DNA of 64,000 nucleotides from assembly GCF_964340395.1 (NCBI RefSeq), contig NC_135556.1:8901001-8965000 (forward strand), read 5' to 3'. The translations under genes and the position numbers were made by a program. Under the pieces are notes generated by a model. That model saw nothing but the letters and a program-made list of their open reading frames with translations, ran no database searches and was not told where the DNA came from. This DNA is from Glandiceps talaboti (taxonomy: Eukaryota; Hemichordata; Enteropneusta; Spengelidae). The first letter of the stretch is position 1. Every line of letters starts with the position of its first letter. This document shows positions 38,455-49,734 of the stretch, piece by piece.

Positions 38455-39450
38455 AGTTTATACTTCTGCAGACAGATGTAGAGGCAATTACCTTCACAGA
38501 TGCAGACGACTACCCTGACATGTAATGACAAATGCTATAGCAGATGTAGAGACAACTATTCTCACAGATGGACAACTATTCTGATATGCAGACAACTACC
38601 CTGACAGATGTAGAGACAATTACCCTGACAGATATAGAGAACTACCCTGACAGATGTAGAGACAATTACCCTGACAGATGTAGAGACAATTACCCTGACA
38701 GATATAGAGATAATTACCCTGACAGATATAGAGAACTACCCTGACAGATGTAGAGACAATTACCCTGACAGATATAGAGAACTACCCTGACAGATGTAGA
38801 GACAATTACCCTGACAGATATAGACAATTACCCTGACAGATATAGACAATTACCCTGACAGATATAGAGAATTACCCTGACAGATATAGAGAACTACCCT
38901 GACAGATGTAGAGACAATTACCCTGACAGATATAGACAATTACCCTGACAGATGTAGAGAATTACCCTGACAGATATAGACAATTACCCTGACAGATGTA
39001 GAGACAATTACCCTGACAGATGTAGAGACAATTACCCTGACAGATGTAGAGACAATTACCCTGACAGATATAGACAATTACCCTGACAGATATAGACAAT
39101 TACCCTGACAGATATAGACAATTACCCTGACAGATATAGAGACAATTACCCTGACAGATATAGACAATTACCCTGACAGATGTAGAGACAATTACCCTGA
39201 CAGATGTAGAGACAATTACCCTGACAGATATAGACAACTACCCTGACAGATGTAGAGATAATTACTCTCACAGATAGACAACTATTCTGATATGCGGACA
39301 ACTACCCTGATAGATGTAGAGACAACTACCCTGATAGATGTAGCGACAATTACCCGGACAGATATAGACAATTACTCTCACAAATGGCAACAACTACGGT
39401 ATTGTGATATGTTGACAATTACCCTGACTGATGTAGAGACAGATACCGCC
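38455..39450. repeat. Minisatellite, 22/24-bp unit, about 40 copies
   Basis: Units are ACAGATGTAGAGACAATTACCC plus TG (24 bp) and ACAGATATAGACAATTACCC plus TG (22 bp), mixed with GAGAACTACC variants. The left and right edges are degenerate and the centre is homogeneous. Confidence 0.93.
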
Positions 39451-41005
39451 ATAGATATATATTTTCTAAGAGCTACGCACACACAAAAAATATAATGAAC
39501 CACCAATAAAATAATGCCTCAAAAGAAAGTTGATAGAACAAATAACTATTCAAAGAGTGGAACAAAACTTGTACATAGGTTTACCAATTAGACAACATTA
39601 ACGTCAGAATATTTAATAGGATTTTTGTTTACTTATCAATTTTCTTGCTGAATTGTAACCATAATTTTGATGAATGAAGTATAAATTGATATGAGGCATT
39701 CTAGTTGGGAAGAGGACGCTGAGGCATATCAATATTTCGATAGTAATTATTAAATATTGGATTTCACACACTATATGACAAATATTAGCCAGAAATTAAA
39801 TGAAAGTGGATAGGAATACTACAAGTTGTATTCAGACAGTGCAATGTACTATTCTGTTCATTTTTAAATTGTTTACGCAAGCTACCTAAGTTTATGCATT
39901 TTGATTAGCTTGTTTGCATATGTTTAATCTAATTTTATGCATAGTAAATTAGTTTATGCATTGTGATCATCTTATTTGCATATTTTCAGCTATTTATGCC
40001 ATTTGCATCCTTGTTCTCAAACACGTTTGTTAAATTTGAGTGGAATTCTATCATATCCAAATGTTTGTATATCCAAATAACATAGCCTGCTGATTTAGTT
40101 CATTATTCATGAAAAGAATACAATTTTATACCACATGTAAATGACCAAACTAAATAGCATACACCATAGTTTACAACTACTATATGTAAAATTCTCATTT
40201 TTCTGTCCTGATGTGGAGGAGACTTAATTTGTATGAGCTTACTAAACCAAAGCTTTATTATAATCCAAGGGAAGATTTTCAGTTCATATCTGAAGTGGGA
40301 TTAGTCATGGGTAATGAAATATGTAAATTTACATACTTAGCCCAAAAATCAATTTTAGTTTGAAATTCTATTTTTCTCAATATCTAATAATGACACAGAG
40401 ACATCTTTATTCTCCAAAGACATCTTAACAACCATATCTGTATATGAGAGTTTTGGTTTGATTGGAAGTTTGGATGACGAATGATGTTTGGCAATTAGAC
40501 ATTTGGGAGTGATTTGGGGAAACATGTTAATGATAATAGCAGTGTTGATGCTGGATGAAATAATAACAGCTAACTTATTGTAAAATCGATATATTGGATT
40601 AAAAAAAGCCTGTCAGTAGATTACTTTCAACAATAAAAAAGCGAGATTTTGTAGAGTGGTAAAAAAATGTGTAAATTGAAAACATGCTAATGATATTGTT
40701 GACTGCTGGGTGAAATAAAGATAGAAGATATCTATATTATAGATTTAGAGAGCTGTCTGAATGAATTCTCCGACAAAGTAAGATTTACAGAGAGGTATGA
40801 AATAAATGTATGAATTGAAAATATTCAACTTCAGCTCGTCATTTTTCTGCTCAGGTTGAGAATTCCTTTGGAGGTATTACTTATAATTCACCTATTGTAA
40901 ACATGACAGATAAAATCGTGTATTTTGTTTGCATAGTTATTCCCACTTTGTCATGACTGGATTTGCCCGGCTAATAGCATACTACGTGTCTCTTTCATTC
41001 TGCAG
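39451..41005. other. Upstream of exon 1; octamer-like motif cluster
   Basis: No coding frame. ATTTGCAT occurs at 39974 and 40001, with TTTGCATATG and three TTTATGCA motifs between 39890 and 40010, all POU/octamer-like. The last 20 nt form the polypyrimidine tract of exon 1. Confidence 0.4.
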
Positions 41006-41312
41006 ATTATTAAATGTTGTAAGTCATCATCCATCTAAATGAGAGAGTAAATATACACAAGAAGGAAGATGGATACCAGGGGACGAGGGAAGAGCAAGAC
41101 ATCAGCGATGCGAACACGTCGTGAACGTCAAGCTCAAGCACGTTGTAGCGCCTCGTCAGCTGATGAAGATCAGATTGAAAGTCTAGCGACACCCACCGCA
41201 GCACCAGGATCATCGTACAGCTCAGATGAAACTTTGAAAGCCTATGAATGCGAAGTTAAAAGTGCTCTCAAGAATGGTAGAGCTCATCCCGAGGAGGATA
41301 CTTTATCCACAG
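41006..41312 (+). CDS. First coding exon of an unrecognised gene (5' UTR + residues 1-81)
   Basis: The exon has a pyrimidine-rich acceptor ending in TTCTGCAG at 41005, 63 nt of 5' UTR, an ATG at 41069 and a strong donor CAG|GTGAGT at 41313. The start is chosen because an in-frame TAA lies at 41048-41050 and the ATG has A at -3 and G at +4. It encodes 81 codons plus one base (phase 1). The product begins with a basic stretch (about residues 4-25, many Arg/Lys) that could be a nuclear-localisation or nucleic-acid/acidic-partner patch, followed by Ser/Ala/Glu-rich, low-hydrophobicity sequence. There is no signal peptide or membrane segment. The UTR begins at a splice acceptor, so at least one non-coding exon lies upstream. 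Function is unknown. Splice and start signals are seen directly; expression is inferred. Confidence 0.72.
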
Positions 41313-41494
41313 GTGAGTGAGGTATTTGTTGTCGTACAACAACAATATAACGAAACGTTCACGTCATCAGTTTTATCCCCATCACAACAGTATTGCCTTC
41401 CTACAACTAATACCGTTCAAGAGAACACTCACGTAAATCACTCATTCTTCTACACACCTTTGAAATACAGTGAAGCCTCAACTGCTCTACTAAC

Positions 41495-41885
41495 AGCTAC
41501 ACCTGCCAACACCAGAGCATGGACAGCGGATCCTGTTACAAACAGGGAAAGTAAACAAATGAATTGGATTAGTAACACTTGACTCAGCATGTTGGAACAG
41601 CAGAGGCTTGTATTACAAACCATGATTTGATAGGGACAGTTTTATGGCCTCTTTTACATGTACATGAATTTCCAGGGGAACTGGAAATTGTTTTGTAAAC
41701 GTGAACTATTATGTGAAGTGGTCATACAACTCTTCTCATCAAATAATGGAATATAATACAAGTCTCTGTACTTCCAACATGCTGAGCCCAAGTATTATTA
41801 ATCCAATTGAATTGTTTACTTTCCCTGTTTGTACCAGGTTCTGTTCGTCCATGCTCTAATGTTGGCAGTTGTACTATGCTGTAAC
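41495..41885. mobile_element. Long foldback (inverted repeat) element in intron 1
   Basis: The left arm (about 41495-41633) and right arm (about 41745-41885) are complementary along most of their length. Examples are CAGAGCATGGAC with GTCCATGCTCTAA, ACAAACAGGGAAAGTAAACA with its complement at 41814-41833, and CTCAGCATGTTGGAA with TTCCAACATGCTGAG. The spacer is about 110 bp. There is no transposase, so it is a non-autonomous foldback element or an inverted duplication. It begins about 180 bp after exon 1. Confidence 0.75.
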
Positions 41886-42019
41886 TTGATTTCAGGACAT
41901 TGCCTGTGGCACCTCTAAAGGTATTGCAAATGCCATCAGCTGTGCTTTTTGCTCAGACAGTCTGCAATTGAGGCCAGCATTGAGACTCTCTGACTACCTA
42001 ACAATATAGAGTTGTCATT

Positions 42020-42360
42020 TAGTGACTGCTTTGCACTATTAAAATGGAATACTTTAACTTCGTTCGTAATGAAGAGATTTAATTAATCCATAGCATGTTG
42101 CTACAAATGAATAGCAATATGTTGTTATAATTTAGTGCATGCCTTCACGAAATGAAATTCTTCAACTTTGTTCTTCCTTTGAACAACTTCATAATTAATG
42201 AAGAGATGTAATATGTTGCTAGGAATGAATAACAATATGTGATTACAATTTAGTACATATGCTTCACTAAAATGGAATACTTTACCCTTGTTCTCTCTGT
42301 GAACAAGTTGATGATGAAGCAACTTCGTACACAGTATGTTGCTACGAATAAGTGGTAGGG
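42020..42360. repeat. Tandem repeat, about 116-bp unit, 3 copies
   Basis: AAAATGGAATACTTTAACTT, TATGTTGCTACAAATGAATA-like and ACAATATGT.ATTA.AATTTAG recur three times. The reverse frame at 42125-42382 is a repeat product. Confidence 0.75.
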
Positions 42361-42771
42361 AAGTAGTCCATTTAGATGCCAAAATGTTTGTATATAAATC
42401 ACCAAAAGTGGAAAACTTTGGTGAATTTTAACTTACCTGGTATTCTAAATGAATATTGTGATGGTCAAAACTCACACAGCGTGACCAGGTACTTTGCACA
42501 TGTTGTTTGGACTGACAATGACATGAACTGCAAGTTTACCAAAATCCCCCAAGTCAGCAAGTTTTGACACTTTGCCAGCAGTACCCTTTGAGTGTAGACA
42601 TTAAAATTCATGTCCAAATTCACAGACTATATTTCAGTGATTATAATGCATGCTGGCAAATGGCACAGGGACAGTTGGTGCTGTCCCCGGTGGTTTGGGT
42701 CAGCTTTCATATTAAGCTGTATTTAGGGCTATTAATACTGTAGTCGTTCGCTGTGCATCAGTGTGTTCGGC

Positions 42772-42840
42772 TATATAAATCAGTCGGCCTTGTAGCAGTA
42801 TACAGTTCAGATTTGTCTGGTACAAGTTTTTTGCCAGATA
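42772..42840 (+). promoter_or_regulatory. Candidate internal core promoter (TATA, Inr, DPE-like)
   Basis: TATATAAA lies at 42772-42779. An initiator-like TCAGATT follows with its A at 42809, and AGATA at 42836-42840 fits a downstream promoter element at +28 to +32 from that A. The TATA-to-start spacing (37) is slightly long. It would drive an alternative first exon ending at 43397 inside intron 1. Confidence 0.35.
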
Positions 42841-43199
42841 TAGTCTGATACTTTGTTTTGATGGACTGCTGTAGGGGTACTATGGTGACTGTTGTAGCCG
42901 GAAGATATTATGCATGTGATGTTTGAGGGAGAGGCAAAGTCAGTGACCTACAGAGGGTTTGTATCACGACTAGCAGTCGCAGTGTTGCAGAGAATTCCAG
43001 TTAGACTTCGACTGATGTTGATATATTCATAGAATCGTACAGCTTCATTTCTTGTCTGTCTGACTCTTTGAAAGATCGTACTTTATCTTGTGGAATTTAC
43101 TAGGATTTTGGTACAGAAATACTGTTAAAAATCAGTCAATTCAGTTCAGACATCGCTTGAAGCAGTATTGTTGGAAGAGTGATAAAGGAGAAACCATTG

Positions 43200-43300
43200 C
43201 CTCTCAGACTTCGTAGTTGAGTGGCTTTCTGGTGGTTTTGATGTAGGGGAACCAGCCAGCCTGACATCGTAATTGAGTGGCTTTCTGGCGACAGAAGTTT
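43200..43300. repeat. Short direct repeat in the candidate alternative leader
   Basis: TTGAGTGGCTTTCTGG occurs at 43216 and 43273, 57 bp apart. Confidence 0.6.
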
Positions 43301-43378
43301 GATTGACAGCTTGTTTTGATAAGATCATAACGCTGAAAACAAAGAGGGAGTCAAATCTGAAAGGAGTTTGTGACGTTT

Positions 43379-43397
43379 ATGATGGATGGTCCCTTTG
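43379..43397 (+). CDS. Possible alternative start exon (MMDGPF), phase 1
   Basis: Two overlapping start codons (the second with A at -3 and G at +4) open a six-codon frame ending one base before the donor TTG|GTAAAT at 43398. The phase is 1, exactly what exon 2 needs. An in-frame TGA at 43358-43360 closes the frame upstream. With the promoter candidate at 42772 this would give a form lacking the basic N-terminus of exon 1. The leader between 42809 and 43379 carries several upstream ATGs, which argues for weak translation. The coding part is very short, so support is modest. Confidence 0.27.
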
Positions 43398-43827
43398 GTA
43401 AATATTTAATGATATCACTATGCGCCATGCCTGACTAGGTTTTTGGATATTAGAGCCATCAATTGATAATAGTACAAAATGTAATCTGTTTAGACTCTGG
43501 CAATCTCAGGTGCCGAATTTGTGTGTCATTATCATATTTTTGTTGTCTCTGTAATCTTTGTGCTTCCTTCTTACCTAATCCTCCCCTCTCAAAGCTGCCA
43601 TGCTGTTTTTAATTTCGCGTATTTGATGTGAGATTTTGCTTGCCGCTGTTTCCTGAATCGTGTAGGTGTTTCCTACATTGTAGCATGTTATAGGAAACAT
43701 TAGAGAAATGACATAATGGCAAAATTACTCATTTTGTCAGTTTTATTGCTTTCTTGTTTAATTCAATTAGTGCATGACTCGGTGACACTGATATATAGCT
43801 TACCCCTGTCTGCTAGGCAAGCACTGC

Positions 43828-43860
<33 letters not shown>

Positions 43861-44014
43861 TGTATGTATGTATGTCTTGTGTGTATATGTGTGTATGTAT
43901 GTATGTATGTATGTATGTGTGTATGTTTATGTATGTGTATGTATGTATGTATGTATGTGTGTATGTGTATGTATGTATGTGTGAGTGTGTGTTCGTGCGT
44001 GCGTGCGTGCGTGC

Positions 44015-44094
<80 letters not shown>

Positions 44095-44152
44095 ATGTAT
44101 GTGTGTATGCATGCATGCATGCATGTATGTATGTATGTATATATGTATATGC
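43828..44152. repeat. (TGTA)n / (GT)30 / (GCGT)n microsatellite just before exon 2
   Basis: ATGT repeats, a CGTG block, an uninterrupted GT run of about 30 repeats (44019-44078), then ATGT and ATGC repeats. It ends 84 nt before the exon 2 acceptor. Confidence 0.95.
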
Positions 44153-44235
44153 CTTTCCCAAAACCTTATCCCAAAGCTTTCAGTTTATTGGACTCCTTTG
44201 CTCCGGAATTCTCCGGCACTCTGTTTCTTACATAG

Positions 44236-44411
44236 CAACGGATTGCTTAACAGATGTGACTCCCGCAGAAGATACAGATCGAGATAATGGGTATGGTTAC
44301 CATGACAACAGAGGTAGTTATTTTAGCTATGCGTCTGAAGGGGATGTAGAAAGTGAAGGTGAAGGCATAAGTTCAGAGCAGCTCCTCAAAGTGGTGGACA
44401 ATTACCTCAAG
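44236..44411 (+). CDS. Coding exon 2 (residues 82-140), acidic
   Basis: The acceptor TTTCTTACATAG ends at 44235 after a good pyrimidine tract, and the donor AAG|GTAAGA is at 44412. Reading in phase 1 completes a codon with the final G of exon 1 and leaves 58 open codons ending in phase 0. The translation is rich in Asp/Glu/Gly/Tyr, with a very acidic run around SEGDVESEGEG and a short predicted helix at the end (SSEQLLKVVDNYLK). Two further AGs at 44253 and 44268 would also give phase-1 acceptors, shortening the exon by 18 or 33 nt without breaking the frame. The exon lies 84 nt after a GT-rich microsatellite. The protein family is not recognised. Confidence 0.68.
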
Positions 44412-44984
44412 GTAAGATAATTAATCTGAAGTACTCCGTGCAAAAATTCCAAATTTTAGAATTGTCAAAAGTCTGCATCTATGTCTAAAGAAAGGAATCC
44501 CACCTAAAGATAAGTTTTGTTCTGATTCATCATATCACCAGAAATCATCTGAATCATTTCTTATCATGAATATTAATCATAAATTGTCATCAGACGTTGT
44601 TAATTCACAAAAAATGTGAATGTCATCCAATATCTTATCAACTTGGAAATTAATTGTGCATGCACATATACTGGATGTCACCTCTCCATCAGTGAAGATC
44701 GGACTTGTTTTACTAGAATAAGGTCAAGCTAAAAAAAAAAGTGTGTATGGATGTGAACATCCTGTGTTCCCATTGTATAGCACCCAGGTAGATGTGTGAA
44801 AAATAATGTGTAGCAATGGAAGATTGAGCAATAAATCATACAAAAATAGTTGCGTAGTAATTTGATACGGTGACTAAGTGTGTACTGTACCAGAGTACTA
44901 AGGATGACTGCAGTTGGTTGTATAAGGAGTATTGAAAACAGTTGAACGTATATAAGCAAAAGCCAAACAGAAAAACCCATCTAC

Positions 44985-45375
44985 AAACCTTACCAACCTA
45001 CCTGCCTTCCTTACTACCAACCTGCCTGCAATGTATTTACCTACCCATCCACCCACCTAACTCTTCCCTCCACCAACCTACCTGCCTGCGTAGGCCTACC
45101 TACCTACTCATCCAGCCTGCTTTACATCCTTCCTACCTAAAAACCTACCTACCTACCTACCTACCAACCAACCTTCCATCTTGCCTGCAATGTACCCACC
45201 TACTTACCTACCTTTGTACCTGCATATCTACCCAGCCACCTACCTACCTACCCTCCTTCCACCCTCCCTACCTAAAAACCGACCTACCTACTCACCCACC
45301 AACCTTCCTAATACCTACCTTCCTACCTACCCACCTATCTTCCTCCCTCTATCTACCCACTATTTATCTACCCAG
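44985..45375. repeat. Degenerate (CCTA)n / CCTTCC array
   Basis: Pyrimidine-rich CTAC repeats with many substitutions extend over about 390 bp. The 157-codon Thr-Tyr-Leu-Pro frame is a repeat artefact. Confidence 0.9.
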
Positions 45376-47050
45376 TGTGCAAAAGTTGCAGATAAAAACA
45401 GTCCCTAAGAATTAGTAAAATCGTTGAAATTTTGAATAAAAATTCTTTGCCCATGCACCTATTTCTGAAAATCTACACAGGTTATTTGATAGTCCCCTAC
45501 GTATATGTAAATAAAACACCTCGCACTATCCTTTTTCTGAGAAGTGCCATCTTTCCAAGTATAAGATATCAGATATCATGTGTTTCTAAATTATGCATGT
45601 AAAGCTCATGATCCCAGTTCACCAGAAGAAGAAAAAAGAAAGAAAAGGACTCCTCTTACTGTTACACAAAAGTGATGAAATCTCTAGTCAAATTATGACA
45701 GAATTGATGCACTTATTTTTTGAGAGTTCACCAGCCATTGTTTTTTCTGTACCAGCTATAAAAACGACAAGCATAAATATTCATCCACATGTCAGTAGAT
45801 TTGTATTCACCTCAATTCTGGTTTAGCAATTTCCAAATGAAATGATTGATCAAGTAGGGATTACAAGTAAAGCTATTGGTGGAGGGGATTAGCGTTGATT
45901 TGCCGCCTTGCCTGTCGTTCCGCCTATTGATTCGTTTCCAGTCAATAACCAAACAGTCCTAATCAAACCCACAACACAACGACAGAAAATCACTAATGGT
46001 CTCTTTGTACCCAACTGATTGCTCACATGATCTATGTTACATATTCAGACTTTGGTTGTCAACAAAAGAAACAATCTTGCGTTCAGACCCTTATTCTATG
46101 TGATTTTTTCAAGATAATTGGTAATGACACGACCGTCTGATTGAATTCTAATCATTGGATATTGTTTAGGGTGGAACTTTCATTATAATTCAAACAAATA
46201 TGTATGCCTGCATTAAAGCTCTCTGCAGCTGACACCTCCGGGAATATGAAAAAAAAGAAAGTCTACCGCTGGGGGTTTAGGAACGTTAATTTATTTTTCT
46301 TTCGGCAGGAAACATTTTATGTGTTCCTTTTTTGTGATAAAATGATAAGGGAAAACGGTGCACCGTAATCCTAATTGAGATTTTAAATGTCAGCGCTGTG
46401 ATATTTAGAGTATAGTGTGTGTTTTTATAAAATTCTGTGAAAACGGGGTGAGTTTCCTATTCAAATATTTTGAGTGGGTTTAGTATACGTCAGTAAGATC
46501 AAATCTATATTGGTTTGATGTATTGATAGAATTAAAATTACAGCAATGAAGGTTTTCTCAGTTCAGTCCATCAAATTTAGACGTCAAATATTTGTAACGT
46601 TAGTTCGAATATTAGATATTTTGTCAAAACGTCACTTTTATTTCACCCAAGTCGACCTTTGCATGTCCCCTGGGAAACTCTATCATGCAGTTTCTAACAT
46701 AGTCTGAAAAAAGGCCACATCAATGTCATGGACGTTTCGTTTGCATGTGAAAGTTGAATGTCAATCATACCACGATAATTTCATAAATATTTCATTAGTA
46801 GAGTGTACAATACAAAATACTGTCTACTTTATTTTTGATGTAAGCTAGGGTGTGATAGTTGTCGGTAATCAGATAGACCACTTAACACAATGGAAAAATC
46901 AACTTATTCAGCTTATGAATTCGAGCTCATTTAGGACATTCACTGGGATGACGCAGGAGTTACAAGTAAAATAATCCATTAAGCTGATCGGCTGCTGCTA
47001 ACATTACCCAGTAATGTTAACTTCTATGGTTGCCTGATTTGCTTTTGCAG
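45376..47050. other. Rest of intron 2; bicoid/Otx-type site cluster
   Basis: No coding frame. GGGATTACAAG (45857) and GGGGATTAGCG (45884), then CCTAATC (45958) and GTAATCC (46366), are K50 homeodomain-type sites in a locally GC-richer block. Confidence 0.35.
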
Positions 47051-47168
47051 AATAAACCCTGGGACACTCACTCCAACAGCACTGTGCATAGTCTGAGCAG
47101 TCGAAGCAGTCTGACGTTAACAGAAACAGAACACGAAGGAAGAGACTCAAGTGATCAGCAAGAAACGG
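47051..47168 (+). CDS. Coding exon 3 (residues 141-179), Ser/Thr-rich
   Basis: The acceptor tract TTTGCTTTTGCAG ends at 47050, and the donor CGG|GTAAAT starts at 47169. The exon is 118 nt, phase 0 at its start (matching exon 2) and phase 1 at its end. The other two frames are closed by stops, so the phase agreement is informative. The translation begins NKPWDTHSNSTVHSL and continues as a Ser/Thr-rich stretch (SLSSRSSLTLTETE) followed by an acidic tail, as in phosphorylation-prone linkers of scaffold or cytoskeletal proteins. That last point is inference; no catalytic domain is visible. Confidence 0.72.
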
Positions 47169-47503
47169 GTAAATATATGTCGCAGTTTGTCTATCGTGTG
47201 TGTGTATGTCTTCTTGTTGTCAAAATAACAAACATCCATTCCTGAATGTTCACAATTTCTCACTCTTTGGTTGACTGGCGAAAATTTTCCACATCACTGT
47301 CTCTTTTCAGAATAGCAATTACATTATTAAAATCAAGAACTGAACTTGAATGACTTTGAAAGTATTCTGTAAATGTCAAAAAAAAAGAAAATCGTGCAGT
47401 GTAATTAAAAACAAGTGTAAAGTATACTCTTCAATATAATTGATTTTTCTGGTACTCCACTTGTCATGCGTGTATTATCAGTTAATTGCCCTAACACATT
47501 CAG

Positions 47504-47586
47504 TGCTTCGTAGAGGTAGTGCGAAGGAAGAGCTAAGGAAACGCGATGCAGAATGTCGTATTTTATGTGGGGCCACAACGATAGCC
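47504..47586 (+). other. Exon-like block, uncertain
   Basis: The acceptor ACACATTCAG (47503) is followed by 83 nt open in phase 1 (LRRGSAKEELRKRDAECR, charged and helix-like) and a donor-like GTATGT at 47587. The phase at its end is 0, which does not fit exon 4, so inclusion would lead to an early stop. It could be a poison exon or chance. Confidence 0.2.
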
Positions 47587-47974
47587 GTATGTATTAATTC
47601 CTTAATCTCTCTCTATCATCAAGTGAATGATGCATGCAAACTAATCTTGCTTTTTGATAACAACGGGAGGAATTTTAAGTTTCTGTTAAGAGATTTGGGA
47701 TGTATTAATTGCAAGGAAATGTGTAATTTTAGCGATATACAGGGGAAGTGAATCTGCCATTGTTTTATTCAAATAGCTTGAAATGGCCTGTTTTAGCATT
47801 TGGCATTCTCAGAAGTCTCCTATCAGGTTGTCTAATGTACATCAGTGTACACGTACTGTATGCATGGCAGCATCTTAGACTGTTTAGTATGGACGTTGGC
47901 AAATCACACAACATAATGTCACTTTAATATTACAATAACCGAATATGAGTACAAATGAAGCCAGGTCAATGTAT

Positions 47975-49640
47975 TCCAATAAGTCAATAACAGTTTCCAG
48001 CCATATAGTCAAGCAAGTCAATAACACCCTTACATTAGTCAATAAGTCTATTATCCTCCTTCATTGATATATTCTATTATTATGTCAATAACACTTTCAT
48101 TTATTTATATATTCAAATAGATCAATAACACTTTTACATATCAATGCCACTCTTTTATTGATATATTCCATGAAATCAGTCAACTGTTTCCAATAATACA
48201 TTCCATAAGTCAATAACAGTTCATATTCCAATAAGTCAATAACAATAATAACAGTTTATGTTCAAATAAGTTAATAACAGTTTATATTCAAATGAGTCAA
48301 TAACAGTTTTAGTTGAAATAAGTCAATAAGGCCAGTTTATATTCCAATAAGTCAATAACAGTTCATATTCCAATAAGTCAATAACAATAACGACAGTTTA
48401 TGTTCAAATAAGTCAATAACAGTTTATATTCAAATAAATCAATAAGGCCAGTTTATATTCCAATAAGTCAATAACAGTTTATAATCTAATACTAGTAGTC
48501 AATAACAGATATTTCAATAGGTCAATAACAGTTAATGACACTTTATATTCCAATGAGGCAATAACAGTTTATGTTCCAATAAATCAGTAACAGGTTGTCT
48601 TCCACTAAGCAATAACAGTTTATATTCTAATAAGTCAATAACAGGTTATATTCCAATACGTCAATAAAAGTTCATATATTCCATTAAATCAATAACAGTT
48701 CATATATTCCAATACGTCAATAACATTTTATATTCCAATAAGTCAATAACAGTTTATATTCCAATAAGTCAATAACAGTTTATATTCCAATAAGTCAATA
48801 ACAGTTTATATTCCAATAAGTCAATAACAGTTTATATTCCAATAAGTCAATAACAGTTTATATTCCAATAAGTCAATAACAGTTTATATTCCAATACGTC
48901 AATAACATTTTATATTCCAATAAATCAGTTACAGGTTATATTCCAATAAGTCAATAAAAGTTTATATTCCAATAAGTCAATAACAGGTTATATTCCAATA
49001 AGTCAATAACATTTTATATTCCAATAAATCATTAACAGGTTATATTCCAATAAGTCAATAACAGTTTACATTCTAATAAGTCAATAACAGTTTATATTCC
49101 AATAAGTCAATAACAGTTTATATTCCAATAAGTCAATAACAGTTTATATTCCAATAAATCATTAACAGGTTATATTCCAATAAATCAATAACAGTTTATA
49201 TTCCAATAAATCATGAACAGATTACATTTCAATAAGTCAATAACAGTTTATATTCCAATAAGTCAATAACAGTTTATATTCCAATAAATCATTAACAGGT
49301 TATATTCCAATAAATCAATAACAGTTTATATTCCAATAAATCATGAACAGATTATATTTCAGTAAGTCAATAACAGGTTATATTTCAATAAGTCAATAAC
49401 AGTTTATATTCCAATAAATCGTTAACAGTTTATATTCCAATAAATCGTTAACAGGTTATATTCCAATAAATCATTAACAGGTTATATTTCAGTAAGTCAA
49501 TAACAATTTATATTCCAATAAGCCAAGAACTGTTTATATTACAGTATTAAAAGTCAACAACATTTTATATTGCACTACATCTATAACAGTTGGCCGGTTT
49601 ATCTTCCACAAGGTCAATAACAGTTGACATCGTTATGTTT
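47975..49640. repeat. Minisatellite, 26-bp unit, about 60 copies
   Basis: The unit is AATAAGTCAATAACAGTTTA followed by TATTCC. Centre copies (48730-48900) are identical; edges are degenerate, and composite blocks with AAATCATTAACAGG repeat as larger units. There are no spacers between units. Confidence 0.94.
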
Positions 49641-49734
49641 CAAGAAGCCACTAACTGAATCCAGCAGGTTATGTAGTTAATTTAAACACAACGGACACAC
49701 ACTGTAATTGACAAGGCTAGGAACCTTGACCGTA

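Noticed and set aside
41244-41582. 112-codon frame overlapping exon 1
   Set aside because: It runs in a different frame from the supported start, across the donor and into the foldback element.
44942-45415. 157-codon Thr-Tyr-Leu-Pro-rich frame resembling a mucin-like protein
   Set aside because: Produced by a degenerate CCTA repeat; no splice sites or signal peptide.
47975-49640. CRISPR-like array of short direct repeats
   Set aside because: The 26-bp units abut with no unique spacers, and the context is an animal intron.
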